Shown here in pieces: positions 50,378 to 58,760 of a stretch of DNA of 64,000 bases; position 1 is the stretch's first letter, and each line of letters starts with the position of its first letter. The notes beneath the pieces were generated by a model. It was given only the letters and a program-made list of their open reading frames with translations, was not told the origin of the DNA and made no database searches. The position numbers were made by a program, and so were the translations under genes. This stretch comes from a virus. The stretch lies in the IMG/VR virus record IMGVR_UViG_3300028800_000005, positions 1 through 64,000 of that record. One strand, given 5' to 3'.

Positions 50378-50612
50378 GCGCCAGACATTCCACTGCGGTG
50401 CGGAGGTTCTCCCTATCCTGCGTGAAGCGTGGAAGCCCCATGACGTCGACCACACATCCAATGGCTTTATCGAGTGGGCGGCCCCGTCCCCGCTGCCATA
50501 CGGCATCGACATCTACGAGGAGCCGGACTTCCCGGACCATTACTTCGAGGTGCGAGCAGGTTCCGAAGTTCTTCTCGCCGGATTCATAGAGGCAGGCAAT
50601 GGATCTAGGTAG
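50367..50612 (+). CDS. Small hypothetical protein
   Basis: This 81-residue protein starts at GTG within the preceding gene. It is beta-rich with HTSNGFIEWAAPSPLPYGIDIYEEPDFPDHYFEV and overlaps the helicase start. No recognised motif. Confidence 0.5.
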   Translation: MPSERQTFHCGAEVLPILREAWKPHDVDHTSNGFIEWAAPSPLPYGIDIYEEPDFPDHYFEVRAGSEVLLAGFIEAGNGSR

Positions 50613-51873
50613 AGAAATGATCCGGGCGGTCCTGACAGAGAAGGGCGCGCTCAAGAAGTTCATCGACGCTGGATTCGGGCACGACTGGGTAAACGACAAG
50701 CAGGATCTTTCCCGCGCCGCTATCTTCGGGGACACGGACCTGGATGCCTACCGGTTCATCCTCCGGCACTGGGAGGACTACCGCGAGCCGCCTAGCCTGA
50801 GTTTCTTCCAGCACAGTTACCCGCCTGAGTCCCTCCGGCTGCCGAAGTCAGACCTTAAGGTCGAAGAACTCCTGGCGATGGTCCGCTCCGACGTGACCCG
50901 CGTCCAACTGGAGGAGGGCGGGTCGGAATTCATCGACGCGTTCGAGTCCGGGGACCTTGAGGGTGCCGTCGCGAAGATGGAGGAGACGGCACGGAAGATC
51001 CGCGCGGAGCGGACCTCCCGGAGCGTGCAGATTCCCTGGGACAGCGCGGACTACGACCTTGAGTCTAAGCTGAACCGAAAGGAGGTCGCCGGAATACACA
51101 CGGGCATCGCAAAGCTTGACGAGAAGTTCTCCGGCTGGCAGCCCGGGGAGATGGTGACCTTCCTCGGCCGGGCGAAGGCGTGCAAGACCTCGCACCTCCT
51201 GAAGGCCGCGCTGGCTGCCCACGACGACGGCTGGAATTCCCTGGTGGTCACCGTGGAAATCAAGGGGTCGTCTATTGCCGAGCGGCTGGACTGCTTCGCG
51301 GCCGGGGTAGAGTACGACCGGTACGTCCGGGGAAGGCTGGACGAGTCTGAGAAGAAGCGCGTCCGGATGGCGAAGTCTAATCGCGGACGAGAGGAGTACC
51401 TTCACGTAATCCAGCCGACCGGGAAGTACACTATCGCGGACCTTGAGATGGACATCGAGAGGTACCGGCCGCACGTCGTCTTCCTTGACGGGTTCTACTT
51501 CCTGATCGACAGCCGGACAGGGAAGCCCGGGTCGAACTGGGAGGGGCACGATAACCTCGCCCAGGATCTGCATAACCTCTGCCTGCGTCATGACATAGTG
51601 ATCGTCGTGACGATGCAGGTCCGGGAGAAGCAGGCCCGGGGCGGTAAGAAAGGTGACCTGGACGACAACACGATGATGGGCGGGACCGGGCTTATCATGT
51701 TCTCGGACATGGTACTTACCCTGGACATGGACAAGGAGACCTGGCTGAACACTATCCAGTGCTCCCGCAGCAGGACCCGGTACCTTCCCACGGTCAAGGG
51801 GACATGGTACTGGCCGAAGTCAGAGTTCCGGGTGATGGAGGATTACCTGGACGAGGACGAGGAGGACGAGTAA
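50599..51873 (+). CDS. DnaB-like replicative helicase
   Basis: This 424-residue protein has a helical N-terminal region (1-150, including AAIFGDTDLDAYRFILRHWEDYREPPSLSFF) and a RecA-type motor. The P-loop is GRAKACKTS (190-198), with Cys195 where most DnaB/RecA-like proteins have Gly. The motor continues with VVTVEIKGSS, Walker B VVFLDGFYFL, VTMQVREKQA (H3-like Gln), and GGTGLIMFSDMVLTL. It would unwind the fork ahead of DNA polymerase A, working with the primase encoded downstream. No separate loader is recognised. Confidence 0.88.
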   Translation: MDLGREMIRAVLTEKGALKKFIDAGFGHDWVNDKQDLSRAAIFGDTDLDAYRFILRHWEDYREPPSLSFFQHSYPPESLRLPKSDLKVEELLAMVRSDVTRVQLEEGGSEFIDAFESGDLEGAVAKMEETARKIRAERTSRSVQIPWDSADYDLESKLNRKEVAGIHTGIAKLDEKFSGWQPGEMVTFLGRAKACKTSHLLKAALAAHDDGWNSLVVTVEIKGSSIAERLDCFAAGVEYDRYVRGRLDESEKKRVRMAKSNRGREEYLHVIQPTGKYTIADLEMDIERYRPHVVFLDGFYFLIDSRTGKPGSNWEGHDNLAQDLHNLCLRHDIVIVVTMQVREKQARGGKKGDLDDNTMMGGTGLIMFSDMVLTLDMDKETWLNTIQCSRSRTRYLPTVKGTWYWPKSEFRVMEDYLDEDEEDE

Positions 51874-52076
51874 TGGACGACACTCTTGACGGAGTTTACA
51901 AGTGGCTAGTGGAGGTCGTGCACTTCCCGTTCGACTTCTTCTTCGGGGACAAGCCGGAGTGGATGGACGTCGAGCGGCTAGCGACGGCCTGGTGGCTGTA
52001 CGAGGGGAAGCAGGAGTCAATCGAGGACTACGTGGGAACTATCTACTACGAGACTTCATGGCCAAGGGATAACTGA
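51873..52076 (+). CDS. Small acidic protein
   Basis: This 67-residue product starts at ATG overlapping the helicase stop (TAATG). It is Trp/Phe-rich (GVYKWLVEVVHFPFDFFFGD, ATAWWLYEGKQESIEDYVGTIYY) and acidic. Its stop overlaps the next start. Unknown function; the coupling argues that it is real. Confidence 0.5.
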   Translation: MDDTLDGVYKWLVEVVHFPFDFFFGDKPEWMDVERLATAWWLYEGKQESIEDYVGTIYYETSWPRDN

Positions 52077-52270
52077 TGGAAGCGATCGACGGCCGGGGAA
52101 ATGTCTGGACGAAATTCGATGACGCGGAGTTCCCGTGGCACATCACGAAGCTTACGACTGATCCCGACTGGAGCACGACAGCGGGCTGGCACTCCGGACG
52201 GGCCAGGAACCTTCAGACTATCGAGATGATGTTCGGGGCCGTGGTGGTCCTGGATTCCGAGGAGGAATGA
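52076..52270 (+). CDS. Small hypothetical protein
   Basis: This 64-residue protein starts at a TGATG overlap. It is a compact alpha/beta protein with WTKFDDAEFPWHITKLTTD and MMFGAVVVLDSEEE at the end. No motif recognised; its overlaps with both neighbours suggest coupled expression with the helicase. Confidence 0.5.
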   Translation: MEAIDGRGNVWTKFDDAEFPWHITKLTTDPDWSTTAGWHSGRARNLQTIEMMFGAVVVLDSEEE

Positions 52271-52458
52271 TGGCAGAGGCACCTAAGCTCGTAGGTATTC
52301 CGGCGTACGAGATATTCGAATGGCGCGGCGATTACTGGATGACCCTGGGCATCGGTGATGATAACGAGGAGTTCGCCAAGGCCGCCGCCCGGCGTGAGCA
52401 GGAGAGTTACAAGCACGTCCGTCTGTTCAAGGTCACCCGCATCGAGATCGAGTTCTGA
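52267..52458 (+). CDS. Small hypothetical protein
   Basis: This 63-residue protein is acidic and amphipathic (GDDNEEFAKAAARREQES), ending in KVTRIEIEF. It is translationally coupled on both sides (ATGATGG at the start, TGATG at the end). Function unknown. Confidence 0.5.
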   Translation: MMAEAPKLVGIPAYEIFEWRGDYWMTLGIGDDNEEFAKAAARREQESYKHVRLFKVTRIEIEF

Positions 52459-53414
52459 TGCCTAAGACGGAATTCATCCGGCGGCCGGTGCCGAGTGACG
52501 TTCCGGCTGCCCTGGATGAACTCGGGCTGGACTACTCAGTCTCCGGGGACAACGCGAAGATACTCTGCCTGTTCCACACTGACCATAGCCCCTCCTGCTA
52601 CGTCCATGTCGACAGTGGCGTCTTCCACTGCTTCGTCTGCGACTCGGCCGGTCAGTTCGTGCAGCTCGTACAGCGCGTCAAGGGCCTGTCTGAGGAGAAG
52701 GCGGCACTCTGGTGCCAGACGAGGGCGTTCGGCCGCCTGCGTGGCGCTGCGGAGCGCATGGAGCTATCCTCGCACCGTAACGACACGACCCTGGTGATAA
52801 ACGAGGCGAGCCTTGCCCTGTTCACGGCCCCGCCTGAGCGCGAGCTGCGTAAGCGCGGTATTGATTTGGACGCGGCCGATGAACTTGGGATACTATGGGA
52901 CCCGAAGGAGCGTGCCTGGATTCTCCCCATGCGGGATCAAGACGGGAAGCTCGAAGGATGGCAGGTAAAGAAGGGCCATGATGTCTGGAACTACCCCGGG
53001 GACGACCGGAAGCGGGGAGTCAAGGGCGTTCGGAAGTCCGACTACCTCTTCGGACTCCATGCCATCTCTCACACTGCTCCAGTACGAGGCCTGCTGGTTG
53101 AAAGTCCACTCGATGTTGCTGTCTTCCGGACTGCCGGATTCCGAAGCGCGGTCGCAAGCTACGGCGTACGTGTCTCTTCTAGCCAGCTTGACCTTCTGAC
53201 TGCGCACTGCGACGAGCTTATCTACGCCGGGGACAATGACGAGGCCGGATGGCTGATGGCTGATATCCTGCGGAAGGAGTTCAAGCGGCTGCCACTTAGT
53301 TTCTATAACTACGGGAAGACTAAGTGCAAGGACCCGGGAGAGATGTGGACGAAGGGGGAGGACATACTGTGGGGCATAACGAACGCGACGCGCGCACTGA
53401 CGACGAGGTTCTAG
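52458..53414 (+). CDS. DnaG-type primase (zinc finger plus TOPRIM)
   Basis: This 318-residue protein starts with a CHC2-like zinc site: C37-x2-H40 and C58-x2-C61 in CLFHTDHSPSCYV and FHCFVC. The TOPRIM fold is marked by LLVESPLDVAVF (Glu215) and YAGDNDEAG (Asp259, Asp261), which bind metal for primer synthesis. It is shorter than cellular DnaG (about 600 residues), lacking a helicase-interaction tail, which is common for phage primases. Together with the DnaB-like helicase it forms the priming module. Confidence 0.9.
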   Translation: MPKTEFIRRPVPSDVPAALDELGLDYSVSGDNAKILCLFHTDHSPSCYVHVDSGVFHCFVCDSAGQFVQLVQRVKGLSEEKAALWCQTRAFGRLRGAAERMELSSHRNDTTLVINEASLALFTAPPERELRKRGIDLDAADELGILWDPKERAWILPMRDQDGKLEGWQVKKGHDVWNYPGDDRKRGVKGVRKSDYLFGLHAISHTAPVRGLLVESPLDVAVFRTAGFRSAVASYGVRVSSSQLDLLTAHCDELIYAGDNDEAGWLMADILRKEFKRLPLSFYNYGKTKCKDPGEMWTKGEDILWGITNATRALTTRF

Positions 53415-53638
53415 ATCAACACCTGTGGGCCCAAATGGACCTGCGGGACGACAGTGATAACGTGGTGTGGCACGGGCGAATCTGCATCACGGGACCCGAC
53501 GACATCGACCGCATCAATGAGATCGCCCAGCCTTACCTGAACGTTCCGTTGACAAAGGATGCGGTGTATAAGCTAATCGCGGTGCTGCACGACGCTGGAT
53601 TCCCGTCACGACATGCGAAGGACTGGATCTTCCAATGA
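53369..53638 (+). CDS. Small hypothetical protein
   Basis: The preferred start is GTG 53369, with AGGGGGAGG seven bases before; the product is 89 residues and overlaps the primase end. It is acidic with VWHGRICITGPDDIDRINEIAQ and a C-terminal helix KDAVYKLIAVLHDAGFPSRHAKDW. No domain recognised. Confidence 0.55.
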   Translation: MGHNERDARTDDEVLDQHLWAQMDLRDDSDNVVWHGRICITGPDDIDRINEIAQPYLNVPLTKDAVYKLIAVLHDAGFPSRHAKDWIFQ

Positions 53639-53811
53639 CGCGCAACTTTTCGGTAGAGCTTTACAAGTACCTGTCCGAGGACCCGGACCGTGCGGAGCGG
53701 TACCTGCTTGAGCCGGAGTACCGTACGGTAGTACGGCGTCTGATAGAGCAGCGGGTTATCAGCCGAAAGATAGAAGACAAGGTAATTCAGAAGATGGAGG
53801 AGGAGTTTTAA
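53635..53811 (+). CDS. Small helical protein, 58 residues
   Basis: ATG 53635 overlaps the previous stop (ATGA) and TAA 53809-53811 overlaps the next ATG. The product is strongly charged and helical (RRLIEQRVISRKIEDKVIQKMEEEF), with a coiled-coil tail. Too short for assignment. Confidence 0.5.
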   Translation: MTRNFSVELYKYLSEDPDRAERYLLEPEYRTVVRRLIEQRVISRKIEDKVIQKMEEEF

Positions 53812-54233
53812 TGATTCGATGGATGCTATGGGGACGGCAGTGGGGCAAGAGTTACCAGACACTGGAGTGGTTCAAGGGGGACCCGGTCCACCGTGTTATC
53901 ATCACCCCGAACCTGGTTCAGGCTGAGCAGCTCCGTCGTGAGCTTGCAAACTACTACCCGCACGGCCCGGACGATGCTGCCGCTGAATGGCATGAGCTAC
54001 TGGAGACGAACGTCGTCAGCCTGACGCAGTGGTCACAGGAGGGAGACCATCACGCCAGGTACACCAGGGACTGGGAACGATTCTATCCGGAGGTCGCGAT
54101 AGATAACCTGGACATGATGCTCAAGGGCCTGGTTGGAGCGGACGTCTCCCTGGTTACCGCGAGCGGCGGGAACGACACGCCCGTGGGTCTCGTCATCGAC
54201 CCGCGCACGCTAAAGTACCCGACCATCGACTGA
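53811..54233 (+). CDS. P-loop-like small protein
   Basis: This 140-residue protein opens with MLWGRQWGKSYQTLEWF (5-21), containing a terminase-style P-loop (GRQWGKS), and VIITPNLVQAEQLRREL, like the first strand and helix after Walker A in helicase or terminase motors. It lacks a convincing Walker B; DNLDMML near residue 100 is the only weak candidate. It may be a truncated or regulatory NTPase. Directly upstream of the SNF2 helicase. Confidence 0.55.
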   Translation: MIRWMLWGRQWGKSYQTLEWFKGDPVHRVIITPNLVQAEQLRRELANYYPHGPDDAAAEWHELLETNVVSLTQWSQEGDHHARYTRDWERFYPEVAIDNLDMMLKGLVGADVSLVTASGGNDTPVGLVIDPRTLKYPTID

Positions 54234-54236
54234 CCC

Positions 54237-55889
54237 GTGCTGACCGGAAAGCTTCACCCGTACCAGGACCCCTGTGTTGACGCCGCGCTGGCACGGGGGC
54301 GGTACCTTATCGCCGCAGACATGGGTACCGGCAAGACGGTCATGTCCATAGCAGTGGCCGAGGAGCTGCTCGGGTGCGGGGACGTCTCCCGGGTCCTGAT
54401 TGTCGTCCCGTCTTCCCTGAAGTACCAGTGGGCCCAGGCCCTGGCGAAGTTCACCGACCTGCCGACTAAGGTGGTCAAGGTAGGCAAGCACAAGATCACC
54501 GTCCCGGCAGATCCAAGGTGCGTTGTAATCAACGGGCGTGCATTCCAGAAGAACAAGGTCCAGTACTCTGCGGCCGATGACCGTAAGCGCCAGTACAATT
54601 CGGTGACCGACGCGACTGAGTACGTCATCCTGAGCTACGAGTCGATCCTTGATGACTCCCGGCAGGTACGCAAGCTCAAGCCCGGCCTGGTCATCCTTGA
54701 CGAGTGCACCCAGATAAAGTCCTTCCGAGCGCAGCGGTCAAAGAAGATCAAGAGGATGCTTGACTCCGAGTACCGACTCGGACTGACCGGTACCCCCATT
54801 GAGAACGGCAGGCCCGAGGAGCTGTTCTCTATCATGCAGTGGGTCGACGAGGACGTGCTCGGCCGGTGGGATTTCTTCGACCAGACGTACATCCGCCGCG
54901 ATTCAAATGGCATATCCAAGGGGTACAAGAACCTGCCGGTACTGCGCGAGCGGCTGGCCCCGGCGATGTCCCGGCTATCCAGGCACGACCCGACCGTCCG
55001 GTCGTACATGCCAGACGTGACCGAGGACCGCTGGTCAGTAGAGATCACCGGCCCTATCCGGGACGCGTACATGTCGATGGCCCGGGACCTTTACGCGGAG
55101 CTGAAGAACATTGGATTCGCCGGGAGGTCGTTCTCCGTGGCGGATTACTACGGGGGAGCGGCGGACGAGAGCACTAAAATCGGCAAGATCATGGCAATTC
55201 ACACGGCCATGGAGATGCTGCTCGACCACCCTGACCTGGTAGTGAAGTCCGCCATGGAATACGAGGCCACGAAGAACCTGCCTTTCGAGAAGAGAAAGGG
55301 ATCGAAGTACGCGTACCAGGTATGGCAGGACGACCTGCTTGATGACGTTTGGGACAGCCCGAAGCTGACCGAGCTGACCGAAAGGCTAACCCGCGCGCTG
55401 TCCTTTGACGCCAAGGTTCTGGTGTACACCAAGTACCGGTCGATGCTCCCGGTACTGTCGGAAGCGATCGGTGTCCCGTCCGTCCTGTACCACGGTGAGC
55501 TGACGTCCAGCCAGAAAGCGGCTGCTGTGGCTAAGTTCTCCGCACCGGCCGGGCCCCGCGTCTTCCTGTCATCCCATGCCGGTGCCTACGGCTGTGACAT
55601 GAACATGGCTGACCACCTGGTCGACTACGATAACGCCTGGCAGGCGGGCAAGGCTGACCAGATCGACGCGCGCCACGTCCGAGCCAGCAGCGAGTTCAAG
55701 AACGTCTACGTCCACAAGATGGTCTGCGAGGGGACGGTGGAGGAACGCATCCTCCAGATGCAGCACCACAAGCGACGTGTGTCCGGCGCGGTCATGGACG
55801 GCAAGGGCGCGGACAAGTTCGGCCGCGTGGAGAACGACGTCACCGGGCTGACGGCGTTCCTTGAGGGCACGGTCGACGGCTTGATTTGA
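54237..55889 (+). CDS. SNF2/DEAD-type DNA helicase
   Basis: This 550-residue superfamily 2 protein starts at GTG. Motifs follow in order: LHPYQ (6-10), Walker A ADMGTGKT (27-34), VLIVVPSSLKYQW, ILDECTQ (Asp155-Glu156), LTGTPIEN, then the second domain with KVLVYTKYRSMLPVL, VLYHGELTSSQK, FLSSHAGAYGCDMNMADHLVDYD, and an arginine-finger-like DQIDARHVRASS block. SNF2-type translocases in phages may act in fork restart or recombination. A promoter-like site lies just at its end. Confidence 0.92.
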   Translation: MLTGKLHPYQDPCVDAALARGRYLIAADMGTGKTVMSIAVAEELLGCGDVSRVLIVVPSSLKYQWAQALAKFTDLPTKVVKVGKHKITVPADPRCVVINGRAFQKNKVQYSAADDRKRQYNSVTDATEYVILSYESILDDSRQVRKLKPGLVILDECTQIKSFRAQRSKKIKRMLDSEYRLGLTGTPIENGRPEELFSIMQWVDEDVLGRWDFFDQTYIRRDSNGISKGYKNLPVLRERLAPAMSRLSRHDPTVRSYMPDVTEDRWSVEITGPIRDAYMSMARDLYAELKNIGFAGRSFSVADYYGGAADESTKIGKIMAIHTAMEMLLDHPDLVVKSAMEYEATKNLPFEKRKGSKYAYQVWQDDLLDDVWDSPKLTELTERLTRALSFDAKVLVYTKYRSMLPVLSEAIGVPSVLYHGELTSSQKAAAVAKFSAPAGPRVFLSSHAGAYGCDMNMADHLVDYDNAWQAGKADQIDARHVRASSEFKNVYVHKMVCEGTVEERILQMQHHKRRVSGAVMDGKGADKFGRVENDVTGLTAFLEGTVDGLI

Positions 55890-55915
55890 TTTGGGGAGTA
55901 ACTCTGGGCTACCCT
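55886..55915 (+). promoter_or_regulatory. Putative promoter for the small-gene array
   Basis: TTGATT (55886-55891), 18 bp, then TACCCT (55910-55915). The same -10 and spacing occur before the ssDNA-binding gene. ATG 55939 follows with GGAGG between. Confidence 0.5.
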
Positions 55916-55938
55916 GAAGGGGAGCTTAGGAGGCTGAC

Positions 55939-56061
55939 ATGACAGACAAGCCACGGTACACCTACCAACTGCAGTACCTGCCATGGCTAGGGGAACCTCG
56001 CTACGTCCTGGTCGACCCTGAGGCGCTTGACGGGGACACGATCATCCGGGGGGAGAACTAG
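55939..56061 (+). CDS. Small protein, 40 residues
   Basis: ATG 55939 is preceded by AGGAGGCTGAC and a putative promoter. The product (QLQYLPWLGEPRYVLVDPEAL core) ends with TAG overlapping the GTG of the next gene. Unknown function. Confidence 0.5.
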   Translation: MTDKPRYTYQLQYLPWLGEPRYVLVDPEALDGDTIIRGEN

Positions 56062-56345
56062 TGAAGGCAAAGAAACTGCTCGCCCATTTCCTGGAGTACT
56101 TTAACCTTACTCGGGAAGAGGCCGAGCACGTCTTCCACTGTTTTTCATGTGAACTCTCCGGACTGGAGGGTGCCCAGGAATTCTGCCGGGAGTTCATGGT
56201 TGAGTTCCGTGGATGGACACCCCCGGTCCTGACGGAGGACGATAAGCTGTTCTCCCGGGCCCTGCAGAACTTGTGGGCTCCGTATATCCTAGATCAGATG
56301 CCCGTACTGAAGTTCGAGAAGTTCCAGGCCAAGGAGAACCAATGA
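56061..56345 (+). CDS. Small hypothetical protein
   Basis: This 94-residue protein starts at GTG (TAGTG overlap). It is helical: LAHFLEYFNLTREEAEHVFHCF and CREFMVEFRGW, with several Phe and Glu residues. No motif identified; its end overlaps the next start. Confidence 0.5.
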   Translation: MKAKKLLAHFLEYFNLTREEAEHVFHCFSCELSGLEGAQEFCREFMVEFRGWTPPVLTEDDKLFSRALQNLWAPYILDQMPVLKFEKFQAKENQ

Positions 56346-56905
56346 CGACACGTAAGCGCCGCCGCCCGGCTCCGTCAATCGACATCGCGCACACGTTCCA
56401 GACGTACCTGTTCCAGCGGGAAGTCGCCGCGACCGCGACGAAGGAGAAGGAAAAGGCCGCCAAGGAGCTGCGGAAGGCTACCATTGAGCGTGGCGTGGTA
56501 GCCCTTGACGAGTACGGTAACGAGATCCACGGCGGGAACATCGAGTACGCCCTGGACGACCCTATCCAGGTCGGTAACAAGGTGTACGCCGGGATGGAGA
56601 TGCGGAAGTCCCCGCAGATATCATTCGATGAAGACACTGCCATGGACCTGGCCAGGGCCAAGAAGATCCCGTTGGCTGATGTCGTCGGCACGGTCACACT
56701 CACTATGTCCTACTCGGACTACGAGCAGCTCCAGCGGGAAAGCACGCTGGACTCTTGGGACATTACCGTGTACCAAGAGGTCAACCAGGACGCATTCTAT
56801 GTACTGAACCAGCAGGGCAAGATCACCGACGACGAGCTGGACTCACTGCTTATCGAGGGCGAGCCCAAGTACAGTCTCTGGCCGATCGAAAGGACAGGGG
56901 AATGA
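56342..56905 (+). CDS. Hypothetical protein, 187 residues
   Basis: The start is ATG 56342, overlapping the previous stop (ATGA). A basic N-terminus (TTRKRRRPAPS) precedes a Lys/Glu-rich helix (ATKEKEKAAKELRKATIERG, about 34-53) and a mixed domain with DEDTAMDLARAKKIPLADVVGTV. The basic segment could bind DNA. Context among replication genes. Not recognised. Confidence 0.6.
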   Translation: MTTRKRRRPAPSIDIAHTFQTYLFQREVAATATKEKEKAAKELRKATIERGVVALDEYGNEIHGGNIEYALDDPIQVGNKVYAGMEMRKSPQISFDEDTAMDLARAKKIPLADVVGTVTLTMSYSDYEQLQRESTLDSWDITVYQEVNQDAFYVLNQQGKITDDELDSLLIEGEPKYSLWPIERTGE

Positions 56906-57210
56906 TCGATAGCATCACGCAAGAAGAACTAGCTGAGGCGTTCATACGCCTGGGGTACACAAGTCGGCATCACGCGCCGAACATCTTCGCGGACATCGAA
57001 GCCCACCGCGAGTACTTCGAGGTCGGGGAAATCTACGAGGACAACAAGGGACGCCGCCTGCTGCGCCGGGAGAATGACCTGTGGCCGTGGCAGGTCATTA
57101 CGTATGTCAAGGGTGATCCGATGACCCAGCACGATGGGAGTCACTACGGGACGCTGCAGCTTGAGACGTTTCCGGAGCGCCCGCTCAGGAAGCTAGTCCC
57201 GGAGGGGTAG
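56902..57210 (+). CDS. Hypothetical protein, 102 residues
   Basis: ATG 56902 overlaps the previous stop. The product begins with SITQEELAEAFIRLGYT, and has VGEIYEDNKGRRLLRRENDLWPWQVITYVKG in a beta segment. It may be a small regulator, but no known DNA-binding motif is clear. Confidence 0.5.
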   Translation: MIDSITQEELAEAFIRLGYTSRHHAPNIFADIEAHREYFEVGEIYEDNKGRRLLRRENDLWPWQVITYVKGDPMTQHDGSHYGTLQLETFPERPLRKLVPEG

Positions 57211-57212
57211 CC

Positions 57213-57548
57213 ATGGAGATCCTGATACTGAGCCTGGTCGCCCCTCCCCTGGGGCTGGCTTCCTTCTGGTTCTCGCTGCGCCACCCGTGGGGATGGATCT
57301 TCGGGATCGCGCAGTCGGTTGTCTACGCCACGCTCGGTGTCGCCAGCGGTGCCATCGGGCTGCTGATCTTCTCCCCCCTGTACATCCTTGTGTTCTCCAG
57401 GAACTTCTACCTAGCGGAGAAGGACCACAAGAAGAAGCTAGCCAAGAAGGCTAAGAAGACAGCCAAGAAGCAGGCAAAGATAGCCAGGCGCGTGGCCGAG
57501 GAAAACGCTACGCTCTGCATAATAGGAGGCAGTAATGCCAAAGGGTAA
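57213..57548 (+). CDS. Small membrane protein with Lys-rich tail
   Basis: This 111-residue protein has two or three hydrophobic helices (residues about 2-22, 27-45 and 48-66: LILSLVAPPLGLASFWF, GWIFGIAQSVVYATLGV, AIGLLIFSPLYILVF), then a strongly basic coil (KKKLAKKAKKTAKKQAKIARR). The HPWGWIFGIAQ pattern recurs in small actinophage membrane proteins. The basic tail would face the cytoplasm. Function unknown; a lysis or transport role is possible. Confidence 0.6.
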   Translation: MEILILSLVAPPLGLASFWFSLRHPWGWIFGIAQSVVYATLGVASGAIGLLIFSPLYILVFSRNFYLAEKDHKKKLAKKAKKTAKKQAKIARRVAEENATLCIIGGSNAKG

Positions 57549-57765
57549 GGGAAAGGCACCCCGGCCTGAGATCATCCCGCCGCCGCCCCTGACCGCTCCC
57601 GTCCCGGAGCTGTTCACGGATGCCGACCGGCAGCTACCCGGCGCGGTCCAGTGGGTCCGTCGCGGTATCAAGGAACTGATCCAGAAGGCGTACTACATCG
57701 GGTACAACGATGGGTACGCGCACGGGTACCAGGACGGCACCGATCACGGGCACGTCAATGCGTGA
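57535..57765 (+). CDS. Small hypothetical protein
   Basis: This 76-residue protein has a Pro-rich N-terminus (IIPPPPLTAPVPELF) and a C-terminal Tyr/Gly/His region (YYIGYNDGYAHGYQDG). It overlaps its membrane-protein neighbour, with AGGAGGC before the ATG, and the next gene. Function unknown. Confidence 0.5.
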   Translation: MPKGKGKAPRPEIIPPPPLTAPVPELFTDADRQLPGAVQWVRRGIKELIQKAYYIGYNDGYAHGYQDGTDHGHVNA

Positions 57766-58159
57766 CGAGTACTTCATCCCGGGACTCAAGGGCCCGCAGA
57801 AGTTCGCGGCCCCCGAGCAGCATGAGGATGCCCTTGACGCCCTGCTGGGCCATCCGATCCTGATGCGGTACCAGGGAGAGGTCACCGAGTTCTACAAGAT
57901 CGGCGCGCTAGCGAGGTCCCTGAACAGGTCCGTTGTCACCATCAGGAAGTGGCAGGACAAGGGGATAATCCCGAAGCCAAACTTCGCTATCCCTACGAAG
58001 GCACTGGGTGGTAAGATCCGTCTGTACTCCCGGCCGCAGGTGCTGGGACTCCGGGAGATCGCGGAGGAAGAGGGCATCCTGATCGACACGACCAAGGCCA
58101 TAACCCACACGCGCTTCGAGGAGCGCGCGTTTAACCTGTTCAGGGAGCTTAGGCAATGA
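57758..58159 (+). CDS. MerR/HTH-type DNA-binding protein
   Basis: This 133-residue protein begins at ATG 57758, overlapping the gene before. Residues about 44-100 read FYKIGALARSLNRSVVTIRKWQDKGIIP, then GGKIRLYSRPQVLGLREIAEE, which is the MerR/excisionase-type winged HTH (Tyr-Ser-Arg-x-Gln-Val before the wing helix). No C-terminal ligand domain is present, so it may regulate transcription or act in recombination. Confidence 0.75.
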   Translation: MRDEYFIPGLKGPQKFAAPEQHEDALDALLGHPILMRYQGEVTEFYKIGALARSLNRSVVTIRKWQDKGIIPKPNFAIPTKALGGKIRLYSRPQVLGLREIAEEEGILIDTTKAITHTRFEERAFNLFRELRQ

Positions 58160-58341
58160 GGATCGAGATACGGGACACTGAGGAACTGGTCCAGTACCTG
58201 CATCCGGCCACGATACATGAGGTACGGTTCGTGCATGACACTGGAGGTTCGTCAACGTCTACCTCGGTGGAGCGAATGACCACGGCCGAGCTTAGGGAGC
58301 TGTGGGAGCGGGTTACTGACAGATTGGGGAGCATACGGTGA
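58156..58341 (+). CDS. Small hypothetical protein
   Basis: This 61-residue acidic protein contains DTEELVQYLHPATIHEVRF and MTTAELRELWERVTDRLG, an alpha/beta arrangement with a C-terminal helix. It overlaps both neighbours. Not recognised. Confidence 0.5.
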   Translation: MRIEIRDTEELVQYLHPATIHEVRFVHDTGGSSTSTSVERMTTAELRELWERVTDRLGSIR

Positions 58342-58517
58342 AGGCAACCCTGCGCATGATAGTTCCGGGCAAGCATGCATGGAGCGAGAAGATAGATCTA
58401 ACCATGACCATGACGGACGAGCGCGCCGCCCGGCGCACGTACGAGTACCTTACCGAGCGCGAGATCGGTGCCGAACTAACCACCACTAAGCAGGTCGTAG
58501 AGAAGAACGGGCTATGA
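58338..58517 (+). CDS. Small protein, 59 residues
   Basis: GTG 58338 overlaps the previous stop. The product has KATLRMIVPGKHAWSEKI, a basic helix DERAARRTYEYLTEREIG and KQVVEKNGL at the end. The TGA overlaps the next ATG. Function unknown. Confidence 0.5.
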   Translation: MKATLRMIVPGKHAWSEKIDLTMTMTDERAARRTYEYLTEREIGAELTTTKQVVEKNGL

Positions 58518-58759
58518 TAATCGAACGCAGCCGCGAGCACGTGGTGAACCTGGGGAACTACGAGTCCGTCCGGGTCGGTGCTAGGATCACCCTGGACCGG
58601 GCGGATATCGAGGAGCTACTGCAGGATGGCCTGAAGATCGAGGACGTTGTCACCCAGGCTGACGAGTGCCTTGATGCCCTGCTAGCCGCCGACCTCGCTG
58701 AGGCCGAGCAGAATGTCCCACCGGACAAAGAAACGCACCTCACGACCTGGAAGAAATGA
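58514..58759 (+). CDS. Small acidic protein
   Basis: This 81-residue protein is the last gene of the small-gene array. A beta start (SVRVGARITLDRADIEELL) leads to an acidic helix (QADECLDALLAADLAEAEQN). A terminator follows two bases after its stop. Not recognised. Confidence 0.5.
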   Translation: MIIERSREHVVNLGNYESVRVGARITLDRADIEELLQDGLKIEDVVTQADECLDALLAADLAEAEQNVPPDKETHLTTWKK

Positions 58760-58760
58760 G

